Part shown: positions 8,126 through 16,432 of the stretch, one piece after another
How the letters are laid out: each line of letters opens with the position of its first letter
Numbering within the stretch: position 1 is the first letter of the stretch
Program-made: the position numbers and the translations under genes
The notes under the pieces: model-generated
Seen by the model: the letters and a program-made list of their open reading frames with translations, nothing else
Told to the model about the DNA's origin: nothing
Databases searched by the model: none
Source of the DNA: Mariprofundus sp. UBA1536
GTDB taxonomy: Bacteria > Pseudomonadota > Zetaproteobacteria > Mariprofundales > Mariprofundaceae
Direction: 5' to 3'
NCBI GenBank assembly: GCA_002323245.1
Contig: DCPU01000015.1
Span: 186,001-250,000, forward strand
DNA: 64,000 nt

Positions 8126-8779
8126 TTAGAATGCTAAGCCCATAATGGCTTGGCTAAGGCCCATAATAATGGGGGATAAAACGCTTTGAAAAACACCAAA
8201 TACAAGCAAGCCAATAATAATAAAAAAGCCGTAGGGTTCGATGCGGGAAAGTTGGTATGCTGCAGGTCCTGGCAACAGGCCAACAGCGACGCGCCCGCCA
8301 TCGAGAGGTGGTAGTGGTAACAAGTTAAAAATAAAGAGCACCACATTAATAATGATGGATGCCTGACACATCATGGCCAAAGGTTCTGCAACAAAGCGTG
8401 CACCTGCTGGCAAGTGGATGGCAACCCATAGTAACAGGGCAGATAAAAGTGCAAGGGCGAGATTGGTCAGTGGGCCAGCAAGCGCCACCCAGACCATATC
8501 ACGTTTGGGATTGTTGAGTTTTCTTGCATCAATAGGTACAGGTTTGGCATAACCGAATAAAAAGGGTGCACCCATGATCAATAGGCCGAGAGGAATAAGG
8601 ATAGTGCCCACAGGGTCGATATGTTTGAGCGGGTTAAGCGTTAGTCTCCCCATCCAGGCAGCTGTGTTATCGCCAAGTTTGTTAGCGACATAACCATGGG
8701 CGTATTCGTGTAACACAATGGCCAGAAGTACAGGCAGAGCCCAAATACTTATGCCTCGTAAAATCGCATCAATTTCCAT
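8126..8779 (-). CDS. Site-2 protease family (M50) membrane metalloprotease
   Basis: 217 residues and about five hydrophobic segments. The zinc motif HEYAH sits in the first membrane segment (about residues 24-28) and a second conserved motif, NLLPLPPLDGGR, lies near residue 150, matching the NxxPxPxLDGG of short FtsH-independent M50 homologues (SREBP-P family). Such proteins cleave membrane substrates in the bilayer; the target is unknown. It is 8 bases after the HIT gene and in the same strand group as murU-like, HIT, smpB and purD. It has no PDZ domain, so it is not RseP. Confidence 0.88.
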   Translation of the reverse strand: MEIDAILRGISIWALPVLLAIVLHEYAHGYVANKLGDNTAAWMGRLTLNPLKHIDPVGTILIPLGLLIMGAPFLFGYAKPVPIDARKLNNPKRDMVWVALAGPLTNLALALLSALLLWVAIHLPAGARFVAEPLAMMCQASIIINVVLFIFNLLPLPPLDGGRVAVGLLPGPAAYQLSRIEPYGFFIIIGLLVFGVFQSVLSPIIMGLSQAIMGLAF

Positions 8780-8787
8780 ATTTCCTC

Positions 8788-9201
8788 TTAATTTGCTGGC
8801 TGCAAGCTAATGTGTTGCGCAATAAACTGGCGTACACCAATGAGTTCTTCGGTGGTATAAGGCTGTGGTGGCGACACGCCCCAAATCGGTGCTGGCCAGG
8901 CAGGGTCGCCACGAAAGCGTACGACATGATGGATATGCAATTGCGGCACCATATTACCAAGGGCAGCAATATTCATTTTATCAGCCTTAAAGATGGTTTT
9001 CAGGGTTTTGGCAAAGGCGCTTGATTCGCGCATGCATTGCATTTGCTCTTCTTCACTTAACTCATGAATCTCCGTGATGCCTTCGCGCTGGGGAACTAAA
9101 ATAAACCAAGGGTATTGTTTATCATTCATCAGCAAAACAAGGCAAAGCTCAAAGCGGCCAAGCACTGCGCAATCATTTTTGAGTTGATGATGTAGTATCA
9201 T
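8788..9201 (-). CDS. HIT-family protein
   Basis: 137 residues. HIT proteins are nucleotide phosphohydrolases or transferases with a His-triad site. The C-terminal NMVPQLHIHHVVRFRGDPAWP matches the HxHxH(xx) region of the bacterial branch in which the third His of the triad lies directly next to the second (HIHH). An N-terminal CLVLLMNDKQYPWFILVPQR strand set is family-typical. It overlaps the nucleotidyltransferase gene by 4 bases (ATGA), so coupled translation is likely. Exact substrate unknown. Confidence 0.85.
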   Translation of the reverse strand: MILHHQLKNDCAVLGRFELCLVLLMNDKQYPWFILVPQREGITEIHELSEEEQMQCMRESSAFAKTLKTIFKADKMNIAALGNMVPQLHIHHVVRFRGDPAWPAPIWGVSPPQPYTTEELIGVRQFIAQHISLQPAN

Positions 9202-9899
9202 TGAAAACTCCCTTGAACATGCTGCTGAAAAAATCGGTTGGCTTGAAATAAATCACGCGGCCTGCCGATATCAAACCAGTAACCATTGTGTACCAAACCT
9301 TTGCAGGCATGCTGCTCTACTGCAACTTGTATAGGCTGGGTAAGCGGGAAAGGATGCTGCGTTGGATACGATTGCAGTGTAGATGCATCCCAAACCGAAA
9401 CACCAGCAAAAGTAAATTTATTTTGTCCTTGCAGTGAAATGTTTTTTTGGTTTAGCGCAAAATCACCCAACGGATGATGTTTGGGATTTGGCACCAAAGC
9501 TAAAGCGCAGCCTTTTTCTGGACAGAGTCTTGCCAAACTACGGATATCCATAGTTGCAAGTACATCAGCGTTATGGATGGCTACTAAGCCATCGCCAGGC
9601 AAAAGATCAAGGGCTTGGCGCGCACCGCCGCCAGAGTTGAGCAGGGTTTCTTCAAAACTAAAAGACAAACGGGCGTTCCATTGTTGGCCTTGGCCCAAAT
9701 ATTGTTGCATGCGGTCTGCATGATGATGGATGTTAATGGCAATATCTTGAATGCCTTGGCTCACTAAACTCCGTATCACCCGCACGATGGCAGGCTCGCC
9801 AGCAATAGGTATCAAAGCTTTGGGTGTATGCTGGGTAAATGTTTTTAAACGGGAGCCAATACCGGCGGCAAGAATGATGGCACGAGTGACTTCTGACAT
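9198..9899 (-). CDS. Sugar-phosphate nucleotidyltransferase, MurU-like
   Basis: 233 residues from the ATG at 9899. The first residues read RAIILAAGIGSRLKTFTQHTPKAL, the NTP-binding signature of GalU/MurU/GlmU-type enzymes; ALDLLPGDGLVAIHNADVL carries the metal-binding Asp, and FDIGRPRDLFQA is at the end. MurU makes UDP-MurNAc from MurNAc-1-phosphate in peptidoglycan recycling and is the nearest family by length and motifs. The usual AmgK kinase neighbour is not next to it in this window, so the substrate is uncertain. The frame is open to 10061 upstream, but those 54 residues have no family match and run into the rpmB promoter region. Confidence 0.8.
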   Translation of the reverse strand: MSEVTRAIILAAGIGSRLKTFTQHTPKALIPIAGEPAIVRVIRSLVSQGIQDIAINIHHHADRMQQYLGQGQQWNARLSFSFEETLLNSGGGARQALDLLPGDGLVAIHNADVLATMDIRSLARLCPEKGCALALVPNPKHHPLGDFALNQKNISLQGQNKFTFAGVSVWDASTLQSYPTQHPFPLTQPIQVAVEQHACKGLVHNGYWFDIGRPRDLFQANRFFQQHVQGSFQ

Positions 9900-10014
9900 G
9901 CAGCTATTGTGCCGATGGCAATGATATTCGTCCATGTAAACAGCGAAGTGATATTTAGTGCTTGTAATCTGATATTGGCGGATTAAAGTGCGGCACGGTT
10001 TTATGGAGGTCATC

Positions 10015-10206
10015 ATGGCAAAGCGTTGTGAAATTTGTGATAAAGGTCCAATGAGTGGCAATAATGTGAGTCATGCTCACAATACTACTCGCCGTCGTTT
10101 TTTGCCGAACTTGCATAATGTTCGTGCAGCTCTAAACGGCCAGACTAAAAAAATTCGTGTATGTTCTACATGCTTACGTTCAGGTAAAGTTGTAAAAGTT
10201 TCATAA
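10015..10206 (+). CDS. rpmB: 50S ribosomal protein L28
   Basis: 63 residues from ATG 10015, which has a strong GGAGG at 10005-10009. The sequence begins MAKRCEICDKGPM and contains NVSHAHNTTRRRF and KKIRVCSTCLRSGKV, typical L28. Two CxxC pairs are present, so this is the zinc-binding C+ form of L28. The longer open frame from 9988 would include the ribosome-binding site and is rejected. L33 (rpmG), often next to rpmB, is not here; a strong terminator follows directly. Confidence 0.96.
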   Translation: MAKRCEICDKGPMSGNNVSHAHNTTRRRFLPNLHNVRAALNGQTKKIRVCSTCLRSGKVVKVS

Positions 10207-10237
10207 ACGAAAAAAACATTTTTGAACATTAAAAAAA

Positions 10238-10267
10238 GGCGCCAGTGTTAAAACTGGCGCCTTTTTT
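10238..10267 (+). terminator. Rho-independent terminator after rpmB
   Basis: A perfect 9-bp stem (GGCGCCAGT 10238-10246, ACTGGCGCC 10253-10261) with a 6-base loop is followed by six T. Seven A precede it, so it may also work for the minus strand. Confidence 0.92.
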
Positions 10268-10343
10268 AATGTCTTCTTTTTAAATGGTTTGCTGCAAGTG
10301 AAAATGGAGAGTTAGCCTGCCTAAAAAGACAGGATGGAGTGTT

Positions 10344-11309
10344 TTAACTCTTAGGAAGGAAACGTTCTGGATTGAGTGCTTCGTTGTTGCGGCGCACTTC
10401 ATAATGCAAATGCGGGCCAGTTGAACGACCCGAAGAACCGATACGGCCAATGATGTTGTTGGCTTCAACCACATCACCCACAGAAACAGATAGGCTAGAC
10501 ATATGGCCATAACGGGTGCGATAGCCATAGCCGTGTTCAATCTCAACCATGTAGCCATAATCTTTCACCTTGCCTGCGTAAATGACTACACCACGGCTTG
10601 ATGATAACACTGGTGCGCCAAAGCGGTTGGCAATATCAATGCCACGATGTATCGCTTGTTTGGAGGTGAAGGGGTCGGTGCGAATGCCATATTTAGAGCT
10701 CAGCCAGCCACCATCGCTGGGCCAGGCATGGGGGCGAGCACTGTTTTCTTCTATGCCATCTTGTAATAGATAATTGATGGCGACCAAATTGGTATCGAGC
10801 AAAGCAATTTTTGAATCAACAAGCTGCATTTGATTCATCAACATCATGTCCGCTTCATCATTTTCAGCATTGATGCGCGGTCCACCAAAGGCGGGTTGGA
10901 CATCAAAATCAAATTCAGCGCTGGTTAAAGAAGATGTTTCTACAAGACGTTTGCCCAAAGAATCCAAACGAGAAAGCCTTGCCTGCATTTGCCCCAATGA
11001 GCGTGCATACACATTCATTTTTTCTTCTTCAGCTTTTAAAGTTTGCTCGAAGCTTTCTTGCTGGTGGGTAAAAGCGATGCGCTCTTTTTGCGTGGTTTGA
11101 ATGGCTAGATTCAATTGCTCGCGCAAACTGTAATTGGCATAAATGCTGTAAGCACCTAATAACCCGAGTACAATTGATGTGCCCAATACCGCAATAATCA
11201 AACGCAATTTACCTTTGCTGAAACGGTACGTTCGCGTTTGCCCTGCATCGGGTACCAACATAATTGAAAAATGACTCAAGTTTGTACGCTCCTTTTTTGG
11301 CTGCAACAT
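10344..11309 (-). CDS. Membrane-anchored M23 peptidase (LytM domain)
   Basis: 321 residues from ATG 11309; the frame also stays open to a TTG at 11369, and neither start has a clear ribosome-binding site. Order of parts: basic N-terminus, one transmembrane helix (LRLIIAVLGTSIVLGLLGAYSIYA), a coiled-coil stretch rich in Gln/Glu, then a C-terminal M23 domain. Zinc and catalytic residues are visible: HRGID, YGHMSSLSV and HLHYEV, so the peptidase should be active. M23 enzymes cut peptidoglycan cross-links in the periplasm. It resembles MepM-type endopeptidases but lacks a LysM domain. Confidence 0.87.
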   Translation of the reverse strand: MLQPKKERTNLSHFSIMLVPDAGQTRTYRFSKGKLRLIIAVLGTSIVLGLLGAYSIYANYSLREQLNLAIQTTQKERIAFTHQQESFEQTLKAEEEKMNVYARSLGQMQARLSRLDSLGKRLVETSSLTSAEFDFDVQPAFGGPRINAENDEADMMLMNQMQLVDSKIALLDTNLVAINYLLQDGIEENSARPHAWPSDGGWLSSKYGIRTDPFTSKQAIHRGIDIANRFGAPVLSSSRGVVIYAGKVKDYGYMVEIEHGYGYRTRYGHMSSLSVSVGDVVEANNIIGRIGSSGRSTGPHLHYEVRRNNEALNPERFLPKS

Positions 11310-11436
11310 TGAAGTTGGGTTGCGTTTTCTAGTGATTTGTTGCCTTTTCGTCAAGTTGAGCTGTGGCAAAAAGACGCAAGGTGAAGCTTAGGAATGCGTT
11401 GAATTTCCGCCCAAGAAACTGCATCTTTCGCCGCCT

Positions 11437-11883
11437 ATGATCCTTACCTCAACAAACACATTTCAACCTAGCACCAGCCATGCCATTACGCGCTCAGTAT
11501 TTCAAACCATGCTCCATGAAGCTTTGGTAGCAGATGCTCATGTGAAGTGTGAAGGATTGCTTGGCGCGACAAAGGGCAGTGCTGAAATTTCTGCGATTGC
11601 TGTGGCAAGCACCCCAGAGAAAGTAGCGAAAACAATGACTTCATGGGCAGAAGATGGTCTTTATTGTTTGGGTTTGTTTCATGTGCTTGGTGATGTGTCA
11701 CCTGAGCTATTGCTGCGCGCGACACCAGCGTCATATATTGACGTTGCTATTTCTTTGGGTGAAAAAGGGCGTTTGGATATTTTTGCCACCAAGCAAAATA
11801 AAAGTGGTGTTATGGTTGATTCACAAGTGCAGGCCATCACCTTGGATTTGATTGAAGATGGACACACCCCAAGCAATGCATAG
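11437..11883 (+). CDS. Hypothetical protein upstream of hemA, possibly a degenerate JAMM-like fold
   Basis: 148 residues, no signal peptide, no transmembrane helix. I do not recognise it firmly. A central LGLFHVLGD followed by ATPASYIDVAISL is loosely like the JAMM metalloprotease motif (HxHP then SxxD), but the second His and the Pro are missing and the spacing is off, so catalysis by that mechanism is unlikely. It ends 9 bases before hemA and faces the same way, so it is probably cotranscribed with hemA-prfA-prmC. The start ATG has no good ribosome-binding site; coding status is supported mainly by its length and position. Confidence 0.6.
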   Translation: MILTSTNTFQPSTSHAITRSVFQTMLHEALVADAHVKCEGLLGATKGSAEISAIAVASTPEKVAKTMTSWAEDGLYCLGLFHVLGDVSPELLLRATPASYIDVAISLGEKGRLDIFATKQNKSGVMVDSQVQAITLDLIEDGHTPSNA

Positions 11884-11892
11884 ATTCGCGCT

Positions 11893-13221
11893 ATGAGAAT
11901 TTGCCACGTCGGCCTAAATTATAAAACGGCGCCCGTTGAATTGCGGGAACGTTTGGCTGTGCCTGAAGCTGATATCCAGTCCATTTTACAAGAGAAAATA
12001 AGTAGCCCATCAATTCGGGAAGCTGCTTTGTTGTCTACTTGCAACCGCGTTGAAATGACGCTGGTAACCCATGACCCTGATGCCGCCATTGCTGTAGCAC
12101 ATGAATGGTTTGCCAAAAAAGCGGGCTTGCCGCTTGTTGAGGTGATTGATCATTTGTATGCCTACACCACTGATGATGCCATTCGTCATTTGTATGCAGT
12201 GGCCTCTGGTTTGGATTCTTTGGTCTTGGGCGAGCCGCAGATTTTAGGCCAAGTGAAAGCATCCTATGAATTGGCTTTGGAAGCAAAAACTGCGGGCCAT
12301 ATTTTACATCGTTTATACCAATCTACATTTGCTGCAGCCAAACGCGCCCGCAGTGAAACTTCAATTGGTCGTCAGGCCGTCAACATTTCATCGTGTGCGG
12401 TGGAGTTGGCCAAACGCATCTTTGGTGATTTGGCAGGAAAAACTGTATTACTCATTGGTGCAGGTGAAATGGCTGAGCTTGCTGCCCGTCATCTTAAAGC
12501 TAATGGTTGCACTGAGATATTGGTGGGCAACCGCACGTTGGAGCGCGCGCGCAAATTGGCGCTAGAATTTGATGGTCATGCTTTCATTCTTGATGATTTA
12601 GACCAATATTTAGATCGCGCAGATATCGTGATTTCAGGTACTGGTGCTTCCACTTATGTGTTGCTACCCGATGATATCAAACCAGCGATGAAAAAACGCA
12701 AAGGCCAGCCCATGTTTTTGGTGGATATTGCTGTGCCGCGTGATATCGACCCGCGTATTGCTGATATTTCGGGTGCTTATGTCTACGATATCGATGACTT
12801 GCAACAAGTGGTGCAAGGCAATCAAAAAAATCGGGAACGCGAAGCTGAGCAAGCCAAAGTATTGTTAGAAGAAGAAGCTGTTTCATTTCTTACTTGGCTT
12901 AAATCATTGGAATCTGTGCCTTTGATTCGTGGTATTCAGCAACAAGTGGAACAAGCCCGTGTTGAAGAATTGGAAAAAGCGCAACGCTACTTAAAAGATT
13001 TGGATGCTGTGCAACAAGAAGCTATTGAACGCCTAAGCAAAGCGTTGATGAAACGTTTCTTGCACCCAACCATGCAAACCTTAAAAACCTTGCCTGATGA
13101 TATTGAAGGCGACCTGCTTATGGGAGCGGCTTCGCGTTTGTTTGCTGCCCAACCGTTGCCCAAATCCATGCGCCTAGATAACGATAAAAATCGGGAGACT
13201 GATGAACACGCGTCTGGATGA
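11893..13221 (+). CDS. hemA: Glutamyl-tRNA reductase
   Basis: 442 residues. It reduces glutamyl-tRNA to glutamate-1-semialdehyde, the first committed step of C5 tetrapyrrole synthesis (heme, siroheme). Seen: catalytic Cys in AALLSTCNRVE, GLDSLVLGEPQILGQVK, the NADPH-binding GKTVLLIGAGEMAELAARHL, VDIAVPRDIDPR and a C-terminal dimerisation helix region. It overlaps prfA by 20 bases, the classical hemA-prfA-prmC arrangement. Siroheme made from this pathway would be needed by the sulfite reductase at 35611. Confidence 0.97.
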   Translation: MRICHVGLNYKTAPVELRERLAVPEADIQSILQEKISSPSIREAALLSTCNRVEMTLVTHDPDAAIAVAHEWFAKKAGLPLVEVIDHLYAYTTDDAIRHLYAVASGLDSLVLGEPQILGQVKASYELALEAKTAGHILHRLYQSTFAAAKRARSETSIGRQAVNISSCAVELAKRIFGDLAGKTVLLIGAGEMAELAARHLKANGCTEILVGNRTLERARKLALEFDGHAFILDDLDQYLDRADIVISGTGASTYVLLPDDIKPAMKKRKGQPMFLVDIAVPRDIDPRIADISGAYVYDIDDLQQVVQGNQKNREREAEQAKVLLEEEAVSFLTWLKSLESVPLIRGIQQQVEQARVEELEKAQRYLKDLDAVQQEAIERLSKALMKRFLHPTMQTLKTLPDDIEGDLLMGAASRLFAAQPLPKSMRLDNDKNRETDEHASG

Positions 13222-14272
13222 TATTTTAAGAAAGAAAAATGATCTGGCAGTGATGATGTCTGACCCAGAAGTCACTTCCGACCCCAACAAATACACAAAA
13301 ATTTCCAAAGAGTATGCAGAAATCGAGCCTGTTGCCGATGAAGCAGAGCTCTTTTTATCCATTGAAGAACAAATCAAAGATAACCAAGCCATGATGCTTG
13401 AAGAAGATTGTGATGCTGAGCTAAAACACATGGCGCAGCAGGAAATCTATGAATTAAAAGATGCACTCGAACAAAGCCAAGCGCGTTTGGATGCTTTGCT
13501 GCTGCCCAAAGACCCCAATGATGACAGAAATATCATTTTGGAAGTCCGCGCAGGTACAGGCGGCGATGAAGCGGCTTTGTTTGCTGCTGATTTATTTCGT
13601 ATGTATACACGTTTTGCTGAGCGCGTTGGTTTTAAGGTGAGCATACTCAGTAGCAATGAAATTGGGCTTGGTGGTTATAAAGAAATCATCGCTCAGGTTT
13701 CTGGTAAGAATGTGTATTCACAATTTAAATTTGAGTCGGGTGTACACCGCGTGCAACGCGTGCCTGAAACCGAAAGTGGTGGGCGCACGCATACTTCGGC
13801 ATGCACGGTCGCCATTCTTCCTGAAGCGCAAGAAGTGGATATCAATATTCGCCCTGAAGATTTGCGAATTGATGTGTATCGCGCTTCTGGTGCTGGCGGC
13901 CAGCATGTGAACAAAACGGAATCTGCAGTGCGTATTACCCATCTGCCAAGTGGTTTGGTGGTAACATGCCAAGATCAAAAAAGTCAGCATAAAAATAAAG
14001 CTCAGGCCATGACGGTATTGCAAGCCAGGTTGTTTGATAAAGAACAATCTGAAGCTGATTCAGAGCGCGCCGAAGCACGCAAAGGCATGGTCGGTTCTGG
14101 TGATCGCTCGCAGCGCATTCGCACTTATAATTTCCCGCAGGGTCGTATCACCGACCACCGCATCAATTTAACGCTGTATAAGCTCGAACAAGTGCTCAAT
14201 GGTGAGTTGGAAGAATTGATTCAGCCTTTAGTTTTACACCATCAAGCGGAGATGCTTGCAGGGCAACATTGA
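13202..14272 (+). CDS. prfA: Peptide chain release factor 1
   Basis: 356 residues. RF1 reads UAA and UAG stop codons. The GGQ motif is in RASGAGGQHVNKTES, and RVPETESGGRTHTSACTVA and RTYNFPQGRITDHRIN are RF1 blocks. The stop-codon tripeptide region fits RF1 rather than RF2, and there is no programmed frameshift. Translation probably couples to hemA through the 20-base overlap; the stop TGA overlaps the start of prmC, whose product methylates the GGQ glutamine. Confidence 0.97.
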   Translation: MNTRLDDILRKKNDLAVMMSDPEVTSDPNKYTKISKEYAEIEPVADEAELFLSIEEQIKDNQAMMLEEDCDAELKHMAQQEIYELKDALEQSQARLDALLLPKDPNDDRNIILEVRAGTGGDEAALFAADLFRMYTRFAERVGFKVSILSSNEIGLGGYKEIIAQVSGKNVYSQFKFESGVHRVQRVPETESGGRTHTSACTVAILPEAQEVDINIRPEDLRIDVYRASGAGGQHVNKTESAVRITHLPSGLVVTCQDQKSQHKNKAQAMTVLQARLFDKEQSEADSERAEARKGMVGSGDRSQRIRTYNFPQGRITDHRINLTLYKLEQVLNGELEELIQPLVLHHQAEMLAGQH

Positions 14273-15105
14273 TGCTAGCGCGTGAGCTACTGCTTCAAGC
14301 GGCATCGCAATTGGAGTTGGCAGGCTGCGATGCGCCGCGCCGTGATGCTGATTTGATGCTCATGGCAGTCTGGGGTTTATCCGCCACATCATTGATGATT
14401 CGTTTGGTTGAAGAAGTGCCCCTTGATATTGCACAATCCTTTGAAACCTTAATGCAGCGCCGCTTGGCTCGCGAGCCACTGGCGTATATTTTGGGTGAAA
14501 AAGAGTTTTGGTCGCTCACCTTTAAAGTCACGCCGGATGTGTTGATTCCTCGCCCTGAAACAGAACATCTTATTGAAGTTGTGCTGCAATATTATCCCAA
14601 CCCCAATGCGCCTTTAGTCATCTGTGATATTGGTACGGGTTCGGGCTGTATTGCCATTACTCTGGCACATGAGTTTTCTAAAGCATTGATTACAGCTTGT
14701 GATATATCGGATAAAGCTATTGCTGTGGCACAAAGTAATGCTGAAAACTTGGGTGTAACCTCAAGGATGCAGTTTTATATCGGTAGCCTTTATCAGGCAC
14801 TGCCAGAACCTATGCAGTTTGATGTGATTGTTTCCAACCCACCTTACGTGAGTTTGGATGAGATGACCGCCTTAGATGCGGAGTTAGGCTTTGAGCCAAG
14901 GTCTGCGCTTACGGATGAGGATACTGGTTTAACCTTGCTTGCCGGCTTGCTGAAAGATGCGCACATGTATTTAAAAGCAAATGGCATGATGTTTTTAGAA
15001 TCAGGTCTTTGCGGTATGCCAGATACACCAACAACGCTTGAAAAAGTGAACGACTACTTTGATTTGGCTGGTAACTTTCGCGGCTCAATATATAGAAAGA
15101 TTTAA
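14272..15105 (+). CDS. prmC: Peptide chain release factor N5-glutamine methyltransferase
   Basis: 277 residues from the ATG that overlaps the prfA stop (TGATG); an in-frame TTG lies one codon before. PrmC methylates the GGQ glutamine of release factors. Seen: an N-terminal helical domain ending near PLAYILGEKEFW, the SAM-binding VICDIGTGSGCIAITLA and the catalytic NPPY in VIVSNPPYVS. It is the last gene of the hemA-prfA-prmC group; a strong hairpin terminator follows 31 bases later. Confidence 0.95.
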   Translation: MLARELLLQAASQLELAGCDAPRRDADLMLMAVWGLSATSLMIRLVEEVPLDIAQSFETLMQRRLAREPLAYILGEKEFWSLTFKVTPDVLIPRPETEHLIEVVLQYYPNPNAPLVICDIGTGSGCIAITLAHEFSKALITACDISDKAIAVAQSNAENLGVTSRMQFYIGSLYQALPEPMQFDVIVSNPPYVSLDEMTALDAELGFEPRSALTDEDTGLTLLAGLLKDAHMYLKANGMMFLESGLCGMPDTPTTLEKVNDYFDLAGNFRGSIYRKI

Positions 15106-15136
15106 TCGGTATTCACTTATCAATGGGCAAAAAAAA

Positions 15137-15161
15137 GGAGACGCAAACGCGTCTCCTTTTT
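15137..15161. terminator. Bidirectional Rho-independent terminator after prmC
   Basis: Stem GGAGACGC (15137-15144) pairs perfectly with GCGTCTCC (15149-15156), loop AAAC, with an A-run before and five T after. It separates the convergent prmC and the membrane protein gene. Confidence 0.9.
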
Positions 15162-15179
15162 CATTGTTTGTTTTAAAAC

Positions 15180-15758
15180 TTAGCCAAAGATTTGGAAGTG
15201 CGTTGATGCGAACATCAAGAACAACATTGGAATTGAAAGCAAAGTGTTGATGCGTGATGCAATCAATGCTTTTTTACCCGATGCAGCTTTTTCATCAGCA
15301 GTTGCTTCAACAACGCCAATCACTTTCTTTTGGTTTGGCCAGATGATGAACGTAACGTTGAACCACATAATGATACCAAAAGTAGCGCCAATCATGATGT
15401 CTTTGCTGCCAGCGTGATCCAAGCCATTAGTAACCAAGGCATAATAAAGAATCAAACCAAACACCAAAGTGGTGTGTGCGCCCATACGGAACCAGAACAG
15501 TGCACGACGAACAATGCTTCCTTCTTTAAAGATGTCAGCTTTGGTTTCAGCAGTAACGCCACCCAATGAAGGCACTTGTACAAAGTTGAAGTAGTACAAT
15601 AAACCAATCCATACGATACCAGCCAATACATGGCCAAAACGTGCGAAATCATAAATGCCTGGCACTGTGCCACCTGTTGCAATGCCTGCGCCCAAAATAA
15701 TGGCGAGCAAGATGAAACCAGCGACGATAGTTTTAACGTGACTTTGTAAAATACTCAT
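15180..15758 (-). CDS. Membrane protein with urate-oxidase N-terminal-like (PuuD-type) domain
   Basis: 192 residues with about four to five transmembrane helices. DFARFGHVLAGIVWIGLLYYFNFVQVP and FWFRMGAHTTLVFGLILYY are typical of the Urate_ox_N family, the membrane half of PuuD urate hydroxylase. The conserved His residues of such helices (GHVLAG, GAHTT) could hold heme, but that is inference. There is no C-terminal cytochrome c domain and no purine-degradation neighbour, so urate oxidation is doubtful; a respiratory or heme-related role is as likely. A GGAGAAA ribosome-binding site precedes the ATG. Confidence 0.7.
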   Translation of the reverse strand: MSILQSHVKTIVAGFILLAIILGAGIATGGTVPGIYDFARFGHVLAGIVWIGLLYYFNFVQVPSLGGVTAETKADIFKEGSIVRRALFWFRMGAHTTLVFGLILYYALVTNGLDHAGSKDIMIGATFGIIMWFNVTFIIWPNQKKVIGVVEATADEKAASGKKALIASRINTLLSIPMLFLMFASTHFQIFG

Positions 15759-15901
15759 TTTTTCTCCTTTTGTAACAAAATAAAGTAGGCGTAATCTAAT
15801 GACTAAAGCGCGATTGTCTTCATAAATATCTTAGGGTTTTTGTCGGTCATTGCCTTTGCGTCAATCAGCATTGTTTTCAAAGGCTAGATGCATCTGAAAT
15901 A

Positions 15902-15919
15902 TGACACGGCTGCGTGTCA
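15902..15919. promoter_or_regulatory. Hyphenated palindrome, possible operator
   Basis: TGACACG and CGTGTCA form perfect 7-bp arms around GCTG in the 244-base divergent gap between the membrane protein and the HhH gene. The shape suits a dimeric regulator site; no regulator is known. The rest of the gap shows nothing clear. Confidence 0.35.
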
Positions 15920-16002
15920 CTTGAGTTTTGAAAATATAGGTAGATATTCGTCAGTTGTGGTGTTTTTTTTGCCACGATGAAAACATCGCGTGGGAGGCGA
16001 GC

Positions 16003-16329
16003 ATGAAACATCAAGTGACAGATATTTCGGGTATAGGTGAAGCAACAGCGGCGCTATTGGCTGAGCATGGTTTGGATTCGGTAAAGGCGCTAAAAAAAGG
16101 CGGCGTTAAACAGCTGATGAGCGTGCCAGGATTTGGCGAGATTCGTGCTAACGCTGTTTTTGTTGCTATTGAAGAACTCAATGAAGGTGAAATCACGACT
16201 ACAAAAAAAGAAAGTGGTAATAAAAAAGTAAAAAAAGCTCCCAAAAAAGAAGCCAAGAAAAAATCTAAAAAAGATAAGAAAAAAACGGAAAAAAAGAAAA
16301 ACGATAAAAAGAAATCGAAAAAGAAGTAA
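16003..16329 (+). CDS. Helix-hairpin-helix protein with lysine-rich tail
   Basis: 108 residues from ATG 16003, chosen for its GGGAGGCGA site. Residues 1-65 contain two helix-hairpin-helix-like motifs (ISGIGEATAALLAEHG and VPGFGEIRANAVFVAIEEL), as in DNA-binding domains of repair and recombination proteins. Residues ~70-108 are almost all Lys with Ser, Glu, Asp and Asn, a disordered histone-H1-like tail. Non-specific DNA binding is expected; a nucleoid-associated or repair accessory role is inference. The tail is encoded by an A-rich run, and the expected frame stays open to its stop. A strong hairpin follows. Confidence 0.75.
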   Translation: MKHQVTDISGIGEATAALLAEHGLDSVKALKKGGVKQLMSVPGFGEIRANAVFVAIEELNEGEITTTKKESGNKKVKKAPKKEAKKKSKKDKKKTEKKKNDKKKSKKK

Positions 16330-16376
16330 ATAAGTAGCGTGAGCAAAGTCGGCGAGCTCAGTTTTTAGCTAATAAA

Positions 16377-16400
16377 AAAGGGTGCCCATAGGCACCCTTT
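16377..16400. terminator. Bidirectional Rho-independent terminator
   Basis: A perfect 10-bp stem, AAAGGGTGCC (16377-16386) and GGCACCCTTT (16391-16400), loop CATA, lies between the convergent HhH gene and the small minus-strand gene. An A-run is on the left and a T-rich stretch on the right. Confidence 0.9.
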
Positions 16401-16432
16401 ATCATTTTACAACGCTTGGAGCCCTTGCTTTA

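Noticed and set aside
9900..10061. Upstream extension of the MurU-like gene
   Set aside because: No similarity to nucleotidyltransferases; it extends into the rpmB leader.
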